A stretch of 64,000 bases of DNA from JBFWRK01 sp050248955 (GTDB lineage: Bacteria; Actinomycetota; Acidimicrobiia; Acidimicrobiales; Ilumatobacteraceae), in the NCBI GenBank assembly GCA_050248955.1, contig JBFWRK010000006.1, positions 186,001 through 250,000 of the forward strand. Direction: 5' to 3'. This document shows, piece after piece, positions 23,454 through 32,118 of this stretch. How positions within the stretch are numbered: position 1 is the first letter of the stretch; every line of letters begins with the position of its first letter. The notes beneath the pieces were generated by a model. It searched no databases and was not told where the DNA came from. It saw nothing but the letters and a program-made list of their open reading frames with translations. Made by a program: the position numbers and the translations under genes.

Positions 23454-24854
23454 TCAGGGCTCGACGAGCGGTAGCCGCACGGTGAACCGGGCACCACCCG
23501 CCGGCGCCGCGCCAGCCGCCACCCGACCGCCCATCGCTTCGGTGAGCTCGCGCACGATCGCCAATCCGAGTCCGGACCCGCTCTCCTTGCGCTCCGGTTG
23601 ATGCTTCGCCCGATAGAGTCGCTCGAAGACGTGCGGCAGGTCCTGTGGTGCAATGCCCGGTCCGTCGTCCTCGACGACGAGCATCGCTTCGCGTCCGTCC
23701 CTGAGCGCTCTGACGGACACGGTGGAACGGGCGAATCTCAGCGCGTTCTCGAGCAGGTTGGCGAGGACCTGTGCGAGCCGGTCCGCGTCAGCCGGCACGA
23801 GCATCCCCGGCGCGGCGTCGACCTCGAGTCGCACGCCACGATCGCTCGCGTCCGGCGCGAACCCGTCGGTCGTGGAGCGAACGAGGCGCCCGAGGTCGAC
23901 CCCGTTCATGGTGAGTGCGAAGCCGCTCGCCCGCAGCGTGGCGAGATCGAGGAGATCGGCGACGAGCCGCTCGAGTCGGCGCGCTTCGTCGCGGATGACG
24001 GCGGCGGCCCGCTGCGGGTCGCCCGCGCCGTCGGAGATCGCCTCGGCGTAGCCGCGGATCGACGTGAGCGGCGTGCGCAGATCGTGCGAGACCGACAGCA
24101 GGAACTGCTGCTCCAACGCCTTGGAACGTTCGAGCGCGCCGGCCATCGCGTTCACCGACCGGACGAGCTCGGCGAGCTCGTCCGACGCGCGCGCCGGGGG
24201 CTCCGGCAGGCGGGTGGACAGCTCTCCGGCTGCGATCCGGTGGGCCGCCTCGCTGGCCTCTCGCACGGGGCGAGTCAAACGGCGACCGAGGAACCACGCC
24301 AGCGCGGCGCCGATCGCGATCGTGAGGACGCTCGCGATCAGGAACCACCGCACCGAACCGCCGAGCCCGGCGTCCGCCTGCCTCGTCAGGACCACGATCG
24401 CCGTGATCCGCGTCGTGATCGGCAGGCCACCGGCGGCGAACACGGTCGAACCGGCGGTGCCACTCACGATCTCATCGAGCTTCAACCGGTCGATCGCGAT
24501 GTCCTCGACGGTCAGCGGGCTCGGGAGGTCGCCGCTCAGGTCGCCGTCACGCTGCTGGAACAGCACCGTGATCTCGTCGAGATCGAGCACCGTGCCGACG
24601 TTGCGGACGAGTCGCGCCCTGCGCAGCAGCTCGAGGCGGATCTGGCGCTCCGTGTCCGGGACACCGTCGTCGCCGACGTCGTCCACGGTGAACGCCTCGA
24701 CGAGCCCGTCCCGTATGCCTGCGGCCTGGTCGCGCAGCTCCGACTCCGTCTCGGCGCGGCCGCGCGCGGTCGCGAGGACGATCGTGCCCAGGCCGGCGAT
24801 CAGGAGCGTCGAGACGACGGCTCCCAGGATCGTGAGGGTGAGGCGGCGTGTCAT
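23454..24854 (-). CDS. Membrane sensor histidine kinase (HAMP-HisKA-HATPase)
   Basis: A 466-residue OmpR-class sensor kinase. An N-terminal membrane helix (LTILGAVVSTLLIAGLGTIVLA) and a second one (WFLIASVLTIAIGAALAWFL) flank a roughly 150-residue extracytoplasmic sensor. A HAMP linker (RRLTRPVREASEAAHRIAAG) follows, then the phosphoacceptor box SVSHDLRTPLTSIRG, N-box NLLENALRFA, G1 DDGPGIAP and G2 GSGLGLAIV. The start is the ATG at 24854, 37 bp after the end of the response regulator gene, in the same operon. The ligand is unknown. Confidence 0.93.
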   Translation of the reverse strand: MTRRLTLTILGAVVSTLLIAGLGTIVLATARGRAETESELRDQAAGIRDGLVEAFTVDDVGDDGVPDTERQIRLELLRRARLVRNVGTVLDLDEITVLFQQRDGDLSGDLPSPLTVEDIAIDRLKLDEIVSGTAGSTVFAAGGLPITTRITAIVVLTRQADAGLGGSVRWFLIASVLTIAIGAALAWFLGRRLTRPVREASEAAHRIAAGELSTRLPEPPARASDELAELVRSVNAMAGALERSKALEQQFLLSVSHDLRTPLTSIRGYAEAISDGAGDPQRAAAVIRDEARRLERLVADLLDLATLRASGFALTMNGVDLGRLVRSTTDGFAPDASDRGVRLEVDAAPGMLVPADADRLAQVLANLLENALRFARSTVSVRALRDGREAMLVVEDDGPGIAPQDLPHVFERLYRAKHQPERKESGSGLGLAIVRELTEAMGGRVAAGAAPAGGARFTVRLPLVEP

Positions 24855-24891
24855 GCGGTCGTCATTCTGCGGGTCAGATGTGAGCGAAGTG

Positions 24892-25578
24892 TCAGCCGAG
24901 GCGGTAGCCGATGCCCCACACGGTGGCGAGCGGCAGGTCGTCGCCGATCTTCTTGCGGAGCTGGCGGACGTGGACGTCCACGGTCCGGTCGTCTCCGTAC
25001 CAGTCGGGCCCCCAGACCGCGTCGAGGAGCTGCTGGCGAGTGAGCGCGATGCCCTGGTTGCGGGCGAGGTGGGCGAGCAGGTCGAACTCCCGTGTCGCAA
25101 GCGGCACCGGCGCCGCTCCGACGGTCACCTCCCGACGAGCCGTGTCGACCACGATGCCCTCGCCGACGTCGATCGTGGTGGTGTCGGGCGCGGCCCCGGT
25201 TGCAGCGAGCTGACCGCGGCGCAGGATCGCCCTGACGCGGGCGACGAGCTCACGCGGTGAGAACGGCTTCGTGACGTAGTCGTCGGCGCCGAGCTCGAGG
25301 CCGAGCACGCGGTCGATCTCGCCGTCGCGGGCGGTCAGGAACAGCACGGGCATCGAGCTCCGCGCCCGGACCCGGCGCACGACCTCGAACCCGTCGATGC
25401 CCGGCAGGCCGATGTCGACGACACCGAGGACCGGGTGCTGCTGCTCGATCAGTTCGAGGCCGCGTTCGCCCGTCGGCGCGAGCAGCACTCGATAGCCCGC
25501 CTCGCGCAGGTACAGGTCGAGGAGGTCGGCGATGTTCGGGTCGTCCTCGATCACGACGAGGTTCTGTTCGCTGGTCAT
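24892..25578 (-). CDS. OmpR/PhoB-family response regulator
   Basis: A 228-residue DNA-binding response regulator partnered with the histidine kinase directly downstream. The receiver domain has the acidic pair VVIEDD, phosphoacceptor aspartate in LGVVDIGLPGIDG and the switch lysine in DDYVTKPFSPREL. The C-terminal winged helix ends with TVDVHVRQLRKKIGDD and the wing TVWGIGYRLG. The ATG at 25578 is chosen because MTSEQNLVVIEDD aligns with family N-termini; upstream in-frame sequence is not domain-like. The gene is divergent from the ABM-fold gene. Confidence 0.94.
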   Translation of the reverse strand: MTSEQNLVVIEDDPNIADLLDLYLREAGYRVLLAPTGERGLELIEQQHPVLGVVDIGLPGIDGFEVVRRVRARSSMPVLFLTARDGEIDRVLGLELGADDYVTKPFSPRELVARVRAILRRGQLAATGAAPDTTTIDVGEGIVVDTARREVTVGAAPVPLATREFDLLAHLARNQGIALTRQQLLDAVWGPDWYGDDRTVDVHVRQLRKKIGDDLPLATVWGIGYRLG

Positions 25579-25669
25579 GGCGGTCGCCCATCGTCGCAGC
25601 TTCGATCGCTCCGTGCCGCGCAGCCCGTGTACGGTCCGGCCGGGGATCGACAGGGAGGAACGGACGAAG

Positions 25670-25975
25670 ATGGGCAAGGTGGCAGTGGTGGCGAAGCTCG
25701 CGGCGGCGCCGGGCAGGCGCGACGAGCTGGTTGCGGTGTTGCAGCTCGCGCTCGACAACGTGGAGAACGAGGCGGGTACGACGTACTACCTGCTCCATGC
25801 GGACGACAACGACGCCGACCTGCTGTGGATGTACGAGCTCTACGAGGCGAAGGAGGACCTCCAGGCGCACATGGGTGCGCCGTGGTTCGCCGAGCTCGGC
25901 CCGAAGCTGGCGCCGCTCCTGGGCGGTCGCCCCGAGCTCAACTTCATGACGCCGCTGGGCGGCAAGGGACTCTGA
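25670..25975 (+). CDS. Antibiotic biosynthesis monooxygenase (ABM) fold protein
   Basis: A 101-residue ferredoxin-like protein of the ABM/YgiN family. The beginning VAVVAKLAAAPGRRDELVAVL, the central EAGTTYYLLH and the stretch LLWMYELYEAKEDLQAHM correspond to the conserved strands and helix of the fold. Members act as small quinol monooxygenases or heme-related enzymes, usually as dimers; the substrate is not predictable here. The ribosome binding site GGGAGGAA lies upstream of the ATG. deoC begins 13 bp downstream. Confidence 0.85.
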   Translation: MGKVAVVAKLAAAPGRRDELVAVLQLALDNVENEAGTTYYLLHADDNDADLLWMYELYEAKEDLQAHMGAPWFAELGPKLAPLLGGRPELNFMTPLGGKGL

Positions 25976-25988
25976 GGAAGGTGCCGGG

Positions 25989-26648
25989 ATGACCCTCGAC
26001 CGTGCCTCCGTCGCTGCCCTCATCGACCACACGTTGCTGAAGCCCGAGGCGACCCCGGCACAGGTCGAGGCGCTCTGCCGCGAGGCGAACGAGCTCGGGG
26101 TGATCGCGGTGTGCGTGTCGCCGTCGATGCTCCCGCTCGGCATGGGTTGGCTCGACGACGGGATCCGGACGGCGTGCGTCGTCGGGTTCCCGTCGGGTGC
26201 GCACCACGCCGCGATCAAGGCGGCCGAGGCGGCGCGCGCCGTCGCCGAGGGTGCCGACGAGGTGGACATGGTGATCAACCTCGGCGCCGCCCACGCGGGG
26301 AACTGGGCGGCTGTCGCCGCGGAGATCGCCGCGGTGCGCGCGGTCGTGCCCGGCATCCTCAAGGTCATCATCGAAGCCGCCGCGCTCGACGACGACGGGA
26401 TCGTCGCAGCCTGCCGCGCGTCGGTCGCGTCGAGTGCCGACTTCGTGAAGACGTCGACGGGCTTCCACCCGACGGGTGGCGCGACCGAGCACGCAGTCCG
26501 GCTCATGCGCTCGACCGTCGGCCCGGACATCGGGGTGAAGGCGAGCGGCGGCGTCCGCACGGCCGAGGCTGCGATCGCGATGGTCGAAGCGGGCGCGAGC
26601 CGGATCGGGACCTCGTCGAGCGCTGCGATCCTGGCTGCGTTCACCTGA
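25989..26648 (+). CDS. deoC: Deoxyribose-phosphate aldolase
   Basis: DeoC splits 2-deoxyribose 5-phosphate into glyceraldehyde 3-phosphate and acetaldehyde. The 219-residue class I aldolase barrel shows LIDHTLLKPEAT, the aspartate in DEVDMVINLG, the Schiff-base lysine in DFVKTSTGF and the second active-site lysine in VKASGGVRT. It follows the ABM-fold gene by 13 bp and is probably co-transcribed with it. trpC begins 34 bp downstream with its own -10 hexamer. Confidence 0.94.
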   Translation: MTLDRASVAALIDHTLLKPEATPAQVEALCREANELGVIAVCVSPSMLPLGMGWLDDGIRTACVVGFPSGAHHAAIKAAEAARAVAEGADEVDMVINLGAAHAGNWAAVAAEIAAVRAVVPGILKVIIEAAALDDDGIVAACRASVASSADFVKTSTGFHPTGGATEHAVRLMRSTVGPDIGVKASGGVRTAEAAIAMVEAGASRIGTSSSAAILAAFT

Positions 26649-26682
26649 GCAGCACGCCGGTTTGCCGCTACCGTCGGCGGCG

Positions 26683-27468
26683 ATGACGACGTACCTCGAC
26701 CGGATCCTCGAGCACCACCGCGCGGTGGCGGGTGCCGACGTGCGGGTACTCGACGCGCTCGTCGAGGAGGCCGCCGCGATGCCGCCGGCGCGCGGGTTCG
26801 CCGCCGCACTCCGCCGTGACTCGGCCGACGGGAGGCTGGCGGTCATCAGCGAGATCAAGCGTCGATCGCCGTCGAAGGGCGACCTGAACGTCGCGCTCGA
26901 CCCCGCCGCGCTGGCACGGAGCTACGAGCGCGGTGGCGCCTCGTGCCTCTCCGTGCTGACCGACGTGGACTTCTTCGGCGGGTCCGTGACCGACCTGCAG
27001 ACGGCGCGCGCCGCGTGTGGGCTGCCGGTCATCCGCAAGGACTTCACGGTCGATCCGCGCGATGTGTGCGATGCCCGGCTGATGGGCGCGGACTGCTTGT
27101 TGCTGATCGCGGCAGCGCTCACCCCGGACGCGCTCGCCGAGCTGCACGACTTGGCGATGCGGATCGGCCTCGACGCGCTCGTCGAGATCCATGACGAGCA
27201 CGAGCTCGAGCACGCGCTCGCCGCCGGCGCGACGCTGATCGGTGTGAACCAGCGCGACCTCGTGACGTTCCAGGTCGATCACGAGCGGGCGGTGCGCATG
27301 GCCGGCGTCATCCCGGACCACGCGGTGAAGGTCGCCGAGTCAGGTGTGCGCGGCGCCGACGACGCCTGCCGCCTGCGCGAGGCCGGCTACGACGCGGTGC
27401 TCGTCGGCGAGACCCTGGTGACCGCCGCCGACCCGGCGGCGACGATCGCGGCACTCCGCGGAGCATGA
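26683..27468 (+). CDS. trpC: Indole-3-glycerol phosphate synthase
   Basis: TrpC closes the indole ring in tryptophan synthesis. The 261-residue barrel shows the catalytic region EIKRRSPSKGDLN, the lysine in PVIRKDFTVD, the asparagine in IGVNQRDL, and the phosphate-binding AESGVRGADD and VLVGETLV. The ATG at 26683 follows TACCGT by 8 bases; an in-frame ATG at 26662 lies before that element and is rejected. The gene is not fused to trpF, which lies 1.6 kb downstream. Confidence 0.95.
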   Translation: MTTYLDRILEHHRAVAGADVRVLDALVEEAAAMPPARGFAAALRRDSADGRLAVISEIKRRSPSKGDLNVALDPAALARSYERGGASCLSVLTDVDFFGGSVTDLQTARAACGLPVIRKDFTVDPRDVCDARLMGADCLLLIAAALTPDALAELHDLAMRIGLDALVEIHDEHELEHALAAGATLIGVNQRDLVTFQVDHERAVRMAGVIPDHAVKVAESGVRGADDACRLREAGYDAVLVGETLVTAADPAATIAALRGA

Positions 27469-27490
27469 CGCTGCCGGGGGCGAGCGGCGG

Positions 27491-28348
27491 CTAGCGGCGG
27501 CCGGCCCAGAGCGTGAAGCGGAGCAGCGGCAGGTAGCCGAGGCGCTGATAGACGCCGCGGCCGAGATCGCTGGAGATCAGCATCGCCGGGAGCGCGGGGT
27601 CGGCGAGCGTCGCGGTCGCAGTGAGCGCGCGGCCGACGCCGGCACCGCGGGCAGAGTCGAGCGTCGAGACGAACTCGACGTCGACGTGGTGATCGCCCAC
27701 GAACGCCGAGGCGGTCGCCACCGGCGCGCCGCCCTGGTAGCCGACCCAGTGCCTCCACCGAGGAGCCGACAACGCCGTGTCCGGCAAGAAGCACCCGGCC
27801 TCGAACGGCTGCAGCGCCGGTTCCGGGTAGCCGTGCACGAGGGTGTGCTCCCAGTCGCGCGCCGTCTCGGCATCGGTCACGGGCCTGATCTCGAGGCCGT
27901 GGACCAAGCCGCCGACCGAGCCACCGACCGAGCCACCGACCGGCATGCCGTCGATCGGGATGCCGTCGATCGGCCCGGGGGGCCGGAACATCAGCGGGGG
28001 ATGCCCGATCCGCCCGAAGTCGGCGCCGCGCAGGTCGCCCGTCGGCCACGCCGAGAAGAGGATGAACGGTCCACCCGGTCGGCGTCGGTAGAAGTCGTGC
28101 ATCCGCGACGCCACGTCGGCCCGCGCCGTGCTGCCGACGGGGCGGCGGAGGACGGCGACGTTCCCGAACGGCGACGCTGACCCGCCGTCGCTCAGCATGA
28201 GGTCCTCGTCCTGTAGCACACGGTCGCCGCGCGCCTCGGCGAGGGAGCGGAACGCCTCGGCGAGGCCCTGCGCGTAGTCGTTGCACAAGTTGTCGCCTGC
28301 CGGGGCCGCTGGGCCGTAGCCGGTCTCGAGATCGTCGGTGCTCTCCAT
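27491..28348 (-). CDS. GNAT-family N-acetyltransferase with repeat linker
   Basis: A 285-residue protein. The C-terminal half is a GNAT domain: HWVGYQGGAPVATASAFV, the acetyl-CoA loop region DSARGAGVGRALT and the ending SSDLGRGVYQRLGYLPLLRFTLW. The N-terminal half looks like a diverged GNAT-like fold. Between them is a low-complexity linker (GGSVGGSVGG preceded by IDGIPIDGMP) encoded by short tandem DNA repeats. It lies 15 bp downstream of the DinB-like gene, so the two are probably an operon. The substrate is unknown. Confidence 0.75.
   Translation of the reverse strand: MESTDDLETGYGPAAPAGDNLCNDYAQGLAEAFRSLAEARGDRVLQDEDLMLSDGGSASPFGNVAVLRRPVGSTARADVASRMHDFYRRRPGGPFILFSAWPTGDLRGADFGRIGHPPLMFRPPGPIDGIPIDGMPVGGSVGGSVGGLVHGLEIRPVTDAETARDWEHTLVHGYPEPALQPFEAGCFLPDTALSAPRWRHWVGYQGGAPVATASAFVGDHHVDVEFVSTLDSARGAGVGRALTATATLADPALPAMLISSDLGRGVYQRLGYLPLLRFTLWAGRR
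27908..27973. repeat. In-frame tandem 12-bp and 15-bp repeats in the GNAT gene
   Basis: Three 12-bp units (27908-27919, 27920-27931, 27932-27943; consensus GCCACCGACCGA) are followed by two 15-bp units (27944-27958, 27959-27973; core ATGCCGTCGATCGG). All unit lengths are multiples of three, so copy-number change would lengthen or shorten the interdomain linker without a frameshift. Confidence 0.8.
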
Positions 28349-28363
28349 GCGGCGCGTCCCCGA

Positions 28364-28930
28364 TCAGGCGTTCGGGCTGCGGCCTGTGATCGCGAGCAGC
28401 CGCTCCTGGGCGTCGGCGTCCTTCGCCACCTCGACAGGCGGGCCGAACACGCCGGCCCCACGCCAGGCGTCGGCCTGCGGCGCCATGAACTCGTAGACCG
28501 CGCCGACGAGCTCCCGATCGAGGCGGGCGTCGAGACCGGCGCCGCGAGCGAGATCCCAGCTGTGGATCGTGAGGTCGGACGTGACCTGCCCGAGGTACTC
28601 CGTGCCGGGCACGTCCCCGAACGACAGGTGGACGGTGTTGCCGAGGACGCCCGGCCGCTTGCAGGCTTCGAGCGCGTCGCTCATCGCGGAGCGGTACGTC
28701 GTCACCGGGTCCTCGCCCAGCAGGTCGCCGTCGAACCGGTCGCCGACCTCCGCGATCGTCTTGCCGTCGAGGATCGGCGGCATCCAGCGGAGCTCGCCGA
28801 CGATGTGGTTCACGAGCGCACGGACGTCCCAGTCCTCGCAAGGCGTCGGGGACGCCCAGCGGTCGGCCGGAACACGCTCGACTCGCCGCCCGAACTCGTC
28901 GAGCGCCTGGTGGAACTGCATCGTGTCCAT
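28364..28930 (-). CDS. TIGR03086-type DinB/maleylpyruvate isomerase-like metal-binding protein
   Basis: A 188-residue four-helix-bundle protein of the mycothiol-dependent maleylpyruvate isomerase/DinB superfamily. Metal-binding histidines are likely in ALVNHIVGELRW and DLTIHSWDLARG, and PADRWASPTPCEDWDV is the typical N-terminal signature. The ATG at 28930 has a strong ribosome binding site (GGAGGTGG) 5 bases upstream. Members may use mycothiol, which this organism should make, but the reaction is unknown. It is divergent from trpF. Confidence 0.82.
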   Translation of the reverse strand: MDTMQFHQALDEFGRRVERVPADRWASPTPCEDWDVRALVNHIVGELRWMPPILDGKTIAEVGDRFDGDLLGEDPVTTYRSAMSDALEACKRPGVLGNTVHLSFGDVPGTEYLGQVTSDLTIHSWDLARGAGLDARLDRELVGAVYEFMAPQADAWRGAGVFGPPVEVAKDADAQERLLAITGRSPNA

Positions 28931-29037
28931 CGGCCACCTCCGGCCGGGAACGGTAATGCATCGACGGCCGGCCTCGTCCGGTCCCACGTATTAGGAACCG
29001 CGCCGCGCCGGCTCGGCGGCGGTACCGTTCGGCCTGC

Positions 29038-29694
29038 ATGTTCGTGAAGATCTGTGGCATCACCAACGAGGACGACGCGCTGCTGTCCGTCGCCCTCGGT
29101 GCCGATGCCGTCGGCTTCGTGTTCGCACCGTCGTCGCGCCAGGTGCAGGTGGCGCGGGCGTTCGACATCACGCGGCGGTTGCCGCCCGAGATCATGACCG
29201 TCGGCGTGTTCCGCGACGAGATGCCGTCGCGCGTGATCGAGACCGTGCACCGCGCCGGGCTCAAGGCGGCCCAGCTGCACGGTCACGAGACGCCCGCACA
29301 AGTGGCCGAAGTGGCCGCCGGCGTCCGTTGGGTGATCAAGGCGTTCAGCGCGGCGTCCGAGCAGGTCCGCCGCGCCAACACGTTCGGCACCGACCTCGTG
29401 CTCGTCGACTCGTCCACGCCTGGTTCCGGCACGGTGTTCGACTGGTCGCTCGTCGACGACGTGCCGCCCGGTCTGCGGATGATCCTGGCCGGTGGCCTGA
29501 CACCCGAGAACGTCGCGAGCGCCGTGGAGCGCACGAGCCCGTGGGGTGTCGACGTCTCATCGGGCGTCGAGCGCGAGCCCGGCCGCAAGGACGCGTTGAA
29601 GATGAAGGCGTTCATCGACGCCGCGAGACGGGCGGCCCCGCTGCGCTACCGCGGTCCGGACGATCTGCCCTACGACTGGGCGGACGACGAGTAA
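29038..29694 (+). CDS. trpF: Phosphoribosylanthranilate isomerase
   Basis: TrpF isomerises phosphoribosylanthranilate to CdRP. The 218-residue barrel starts FVKICGITNEDDA with the catalytic cysteine, continues GADAVGFVFAPSSRQV and AAQLHGHE, and has the catalytic aspartate in DLVLVDS followed by ILAGGLTPENV and GVDVSSGVE. Many actinobacteria lack trpF and use PriA, so its presence beside hisA at 7740 is informative. TACCGT lies 9 bases before the ATG. A heptamer repeat tract separates it from trpB. Confidence 0.95.
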   Translation: MFVKICGITNEDDALLSVALGADAVGFVFAPSSRQVQVARAFDITRRLPPEIMTVGVFRDEMPSRVIETVHRAGLKAAQLHGHETPAQVAEVAAGVRWVIKAFSAASEQVRRANTFGTDLVLVDSSTPGSGTVFDWSLVDDVPPGLRMILAGGLTPENVASAVERTSPWGVDVSSGVEREPGRKDALKMKAFIDAARRAAPLRYRGPDDLPYDWADDE

Positions 29695-29697
29695 CCA

Positions 29698-29751
29698 CCG
29701 GTAGCCGGTGGCCGGTGGCCGGTGGTCGGTAGCGGTGGGCCGGTAGCTGGT
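29698..29751. repeat. Heptanucleotide tandem repeat (CCGGTGG) between trpF and trpB
   Basis: Starting 4 bases after the trpF stop there are about 7.7 copies of a 7-bp unit: CCGGTAG, CCGGTGG three times, TCGGTAG, CGGTGGG, CCGGTAG and a partial CTGGT. The rest of the 120-bp gap to trpB shows no other feature. It has the form of a variable-number repeat. Confidence 0.85.
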
Positions 29752-29814
29752 CACGGCGATCCGCCGGCGCGGAACGCATTGGTCGCAGGAGTCGCGCTTT
29801 GAGAGGATCGATGC

Positions 29815-30972
29815 ATGTCACTGATGGCTGAACCGACTGCGGACGGCCGCTTCGGCGAGTTCGGTGGGCGCTTCGTCCCCGAGACCCTCGTCCCTGCGTG
29901 CCAGGAGCTCGAGGCCGCGTTCCGCGAAGCCTGGTCCGATGCCGGCTTCCGCGCCGAGCTCCACGCGCTGCTGCGCGACTACGCCGGTCGGCCGTCGATC
30001 CTCACCGAGTGCAAGAACCTCGGTGAGCGCCTCGGCCTGCGACTGCTCCTGAAGCGCGAGGACCTCAACCACACCGGCTCGCACAAGATCAACAACGTGC
30101 TCGGCCAGGCGCTGCTGGCGAAGCGCATGGGCAAGAAGCGTCTCGTCGCCGAGACGGGCGCCGGCCAGCACGGCGTCGCCAGCGCCACAGCGGCTGCCCT
30201 CATGGGCATGGAGTGCAAGGTCTACATGGGTGCAGTGGACGTCGAGCGCCAGGCGCTCAACGTGTTCCGCATGCGGTTGCTCGGCGCCGAGGTGGAGGCC
30301 GTGCACTCCGGCAGCCGCACGCTGAAGGACGCGGTCAACGAGGCGATGCGCGACTGGGTGGCGACAGTCGAGTCGACCCACTACTGCCTCGGGTCGGTGA
30401 TGGGCCCGCATCCGTACCCGTGGATGGTGCGGGAGTTCCACCGGGTGATCGGCGACGAAGCGCGCGAGCAGTGCCATGCGTTGCTCGGCGGCGATCCCGA
30501 CGTCGTCGTCGCCTGCGTCGGCGGTGGCTCGAACGCGATGGGGATCTTCTCCGGCTTCGTCGATGCCGCGGCGGTGTTGATCGGTGTCGAGCCCGCCGGC
30601 GGCGCGGCGGTCGGCCACGGCGTGCCCGGCGTCGTGCACGGCATGAAGAGCTACCTCCTGCAGGACGAGTACGGCCAGGTGCTCGAAGCGCATTCGATCT
30701 CCGCCGGCCTGGACTATCCCGGCGTCGGTCCGGAGCACTCGTACCTCGCATCGATCGGTCGGGCCCGCTACGAGCCGGTGACGGACGACGAGGTGATTCA
30801 GGCGTTCCAGCTCCTCTCGCGCACGGAGGGCATCATCCCGGCGCTCGAACCGGCGCACGCGATCGCGTGGGTCGTGCGTGAGGCGCCATCGCTCGCCGGC
30901 AAGACGGTGCTCGTCAACCTGTCGGGTCGCGGCGACAAGGACGTCGACCAGATGATGGGGATCCTCGGGTGA
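29815..30972 (+). CDS. trpB: Tryptophan synthase beta chain
   Basis: TrpB is the PLP subunit that joins indole and serine. The 385-residue protein shows the PLP lysine K91 in NHTGSHKINNVLGQ, ETGAGQHG with the catalytic glutamate, and the phosphate-binding CVGGGSNAMG. The ending NLSGRGDKDVDQ is typical. The ATG at 29815 is used; a second in-frame ATG lies three codons later. trpA overlaps its stop codon (GTGA), as usual for the alpha2-beta2 complex. Confidence 0.97.
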   Translation: MSLMAEPTADGRFGEFGGRFVPETLVPACQELEAAFREAWSDAGFRAELHALLRDYAGRPSILTECKNLGERLGLRLLLKREDLNHTGSHKINNVLGQALLAKRMGKKRLVAETGAGQHGVASATAAALMGMECKVYMGAVDVERQALNVFRMRLLGAEVEAVHSGSRTLKDAVNEAMRDWVATVESTHYCLGSVMGPHPYPWMVREFHRVIGDEAREQCHALLGGDPDVVVACVGGGSNAMGIFSGFVDAAAVLIGVEPAGGAAVGHGVPGVVHGMKSYLLQDEYGQVLEAHSISAGLDYPGVGPEHSYLASIGRARYEPVTDDEVIQAFQLLSRTEGIIPALEPAHAIAWVVREAPSLAGKTVLVNLSGRGDKDVDQMMGILG

Positions 30973-31739
30973 CGGTGGGACTGGAGGCGCACTTCCGAGA
31001 CCGTCGGTCCGCCGGCCACAAGGTCCTGGTCCCGTACATCACGGGGGGCTTCCCCGGTTGGCAGGACGCGGTGCGAGCCGCTGCCGCGAACGGCGCCGAC
31101 GCTGTCGAGATCGGCATCCCCTTCTCCGATCCGGTGATGGACGGACCTGTCATCCAGGCCGCGTCGCTGCAGGCGCTCGAAGCGGGCGCGACGCCCGTAT
31201 CGATCCTCCACGAGGCCCGCTCGCTCGACGTCGGCATCCCGCTCGCCGTGATGACGTACTACAACACCGTCTTCCGCGCGGGGCACGAGCGCTTCGCCGA
31301 GCAGCTCGTCGCCTCCGGGATCTGCGCCGCGATCGTGCCCGATCTCCCGCTCGAGGAGTCGGGGCCGTGGTGCGACGCCGCCGATGCCGCTGGCGTCGAG
31401 ACGGTCATGTTGGCGGCGCCGACGGCACCCGACGAGCGCTTGCCCCGCATCTGCGCTCGCGCCCGCGGCTTCGTCTACTCCGTCGGGCTGCTCGGGGTGA
31501 CCGGCGAGCGCGAGCACCTGGCATCGACCGCAGCGACGCTCGCCGCCCGGCTGAAGGCGATCACCGACGTGCCGGTGCTCATCGGCGTCGGTGTGTCCAA
31601 CGCGGAGCAGGCCCGCGAAGCGTGCACGGTCGCCGACGGCGTCGTGCAGGGCGCTTCGGTCGTGCGGAGGCTGATGGAGCACGGAGCGGACTCGGTGGGG
31701 AGCTACGTCGCCGAGGTCCGCCTCGCCATCGACGGCTGA
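30969..31739 (+). CDS. trpA: Tryptophan synthase alpha chain
   Basis: TrpA cleaves indole-3-glycerol phosphate and passes indole to TrpB. The 256-residue barrel shows VPYITGGFPG, the catalytic glutamate in VEIGIPFSDP, the catalytic aspartate in PVMDGPVIQ and PDLPLEES. The GTG at 30969 overlaps the trpB stop. It is the last trp gene in the window; trpD and trpG are not here. Confidence 0.96.
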   Translation: MTVGLEAHFRDRRSAGHKVLVPYITGGFPGWQDAVRAAAANGADAVEIGIPFSDPVMDGPVIQAASLQALEAGATPVSILHEARSLDVGIPLAVMTYYNTVFRAGHERFAEQLVASGICAAIVPDLPLEESGPWCDAADAAGVETVMLAAPTAPDERLPRICARARGFVYSVGLLGVTGEREHLASTAATLAARLKAITDVPVLIGVGVSNAEQAREACTVADGVVQGASVVRRLMEHGADSVGSYVAEVRLAIDG

Positions 31740-31757
31740 GCACGGGAGACTGGCGCC

Positions 31758-32108
31758 GTGGACTGGGAACAGCTACCGGGTCGGACCCGGGTGACGTCGT
31801 GCGACCTGTGCGAAGAGGCGCGCATCACCGAGTGGTTCCACGAGGACGAGGACTGCTGGATCGCGGAGTGCGAGATCTGCTCGGTGCCGATGGTCGTCTG
31901 GCGGAACCACGACCACCGCCCGTCCGCCGAGGTGAAGGCGGTGCTCCACGAGCGGCTCGCGGTGATCGTCGACGCGCACTTCGAGTTCCGCGACGGCTTC
32001 TACGTCGATGACAACATGCGCAACATCCCGGACCACTACCACGCCCATGCCCGGCCCCGCGGCGGCTTCTTCGGCCATGGGCTCCGGCGCAAGGCGGCGG
32101 GTGGCTAG
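31758..32108 (+). CDS. Hypothetical protein with CxxC pairs (HIT-like zinc protein)
   Basis: A 116-residue cytoplasmic protein with two cysteine pairs (CDLC and CEIC) that could bind zinc, a central VVWRNHDHRPSAEVKAVLHE and a C-terminal histidine cluster IPDHYHAHARP. The arrangement recalls the shape of HIT-family hydrolases, but the His-x-His-x-His signature is not exact, so function is left open. The GTG at 31758 follows GAGACT by 6 bases. It is followed by the bcp-type peroxiredoxin gene. Confidence 0.7.
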   Translation: MDWEQLPGRTRVTSCDLCEEARITEWFHEDEDCWIAECEICSVPMVVWRNHDHRPSAEVKAVLHERLAVIVDAHFEFRDGFYVDDNMRNIPDHYHAHARPRGGFFGHGLRRKAAGG

Positions 32109-32118
32109 GTTCGCGCTC

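Noticed and set aside
29698..29751. CRISPR array
   Set aside because: The 7-bp units are contiguous without spacers; this is a simple tandem repeat, and no cas genes are present.
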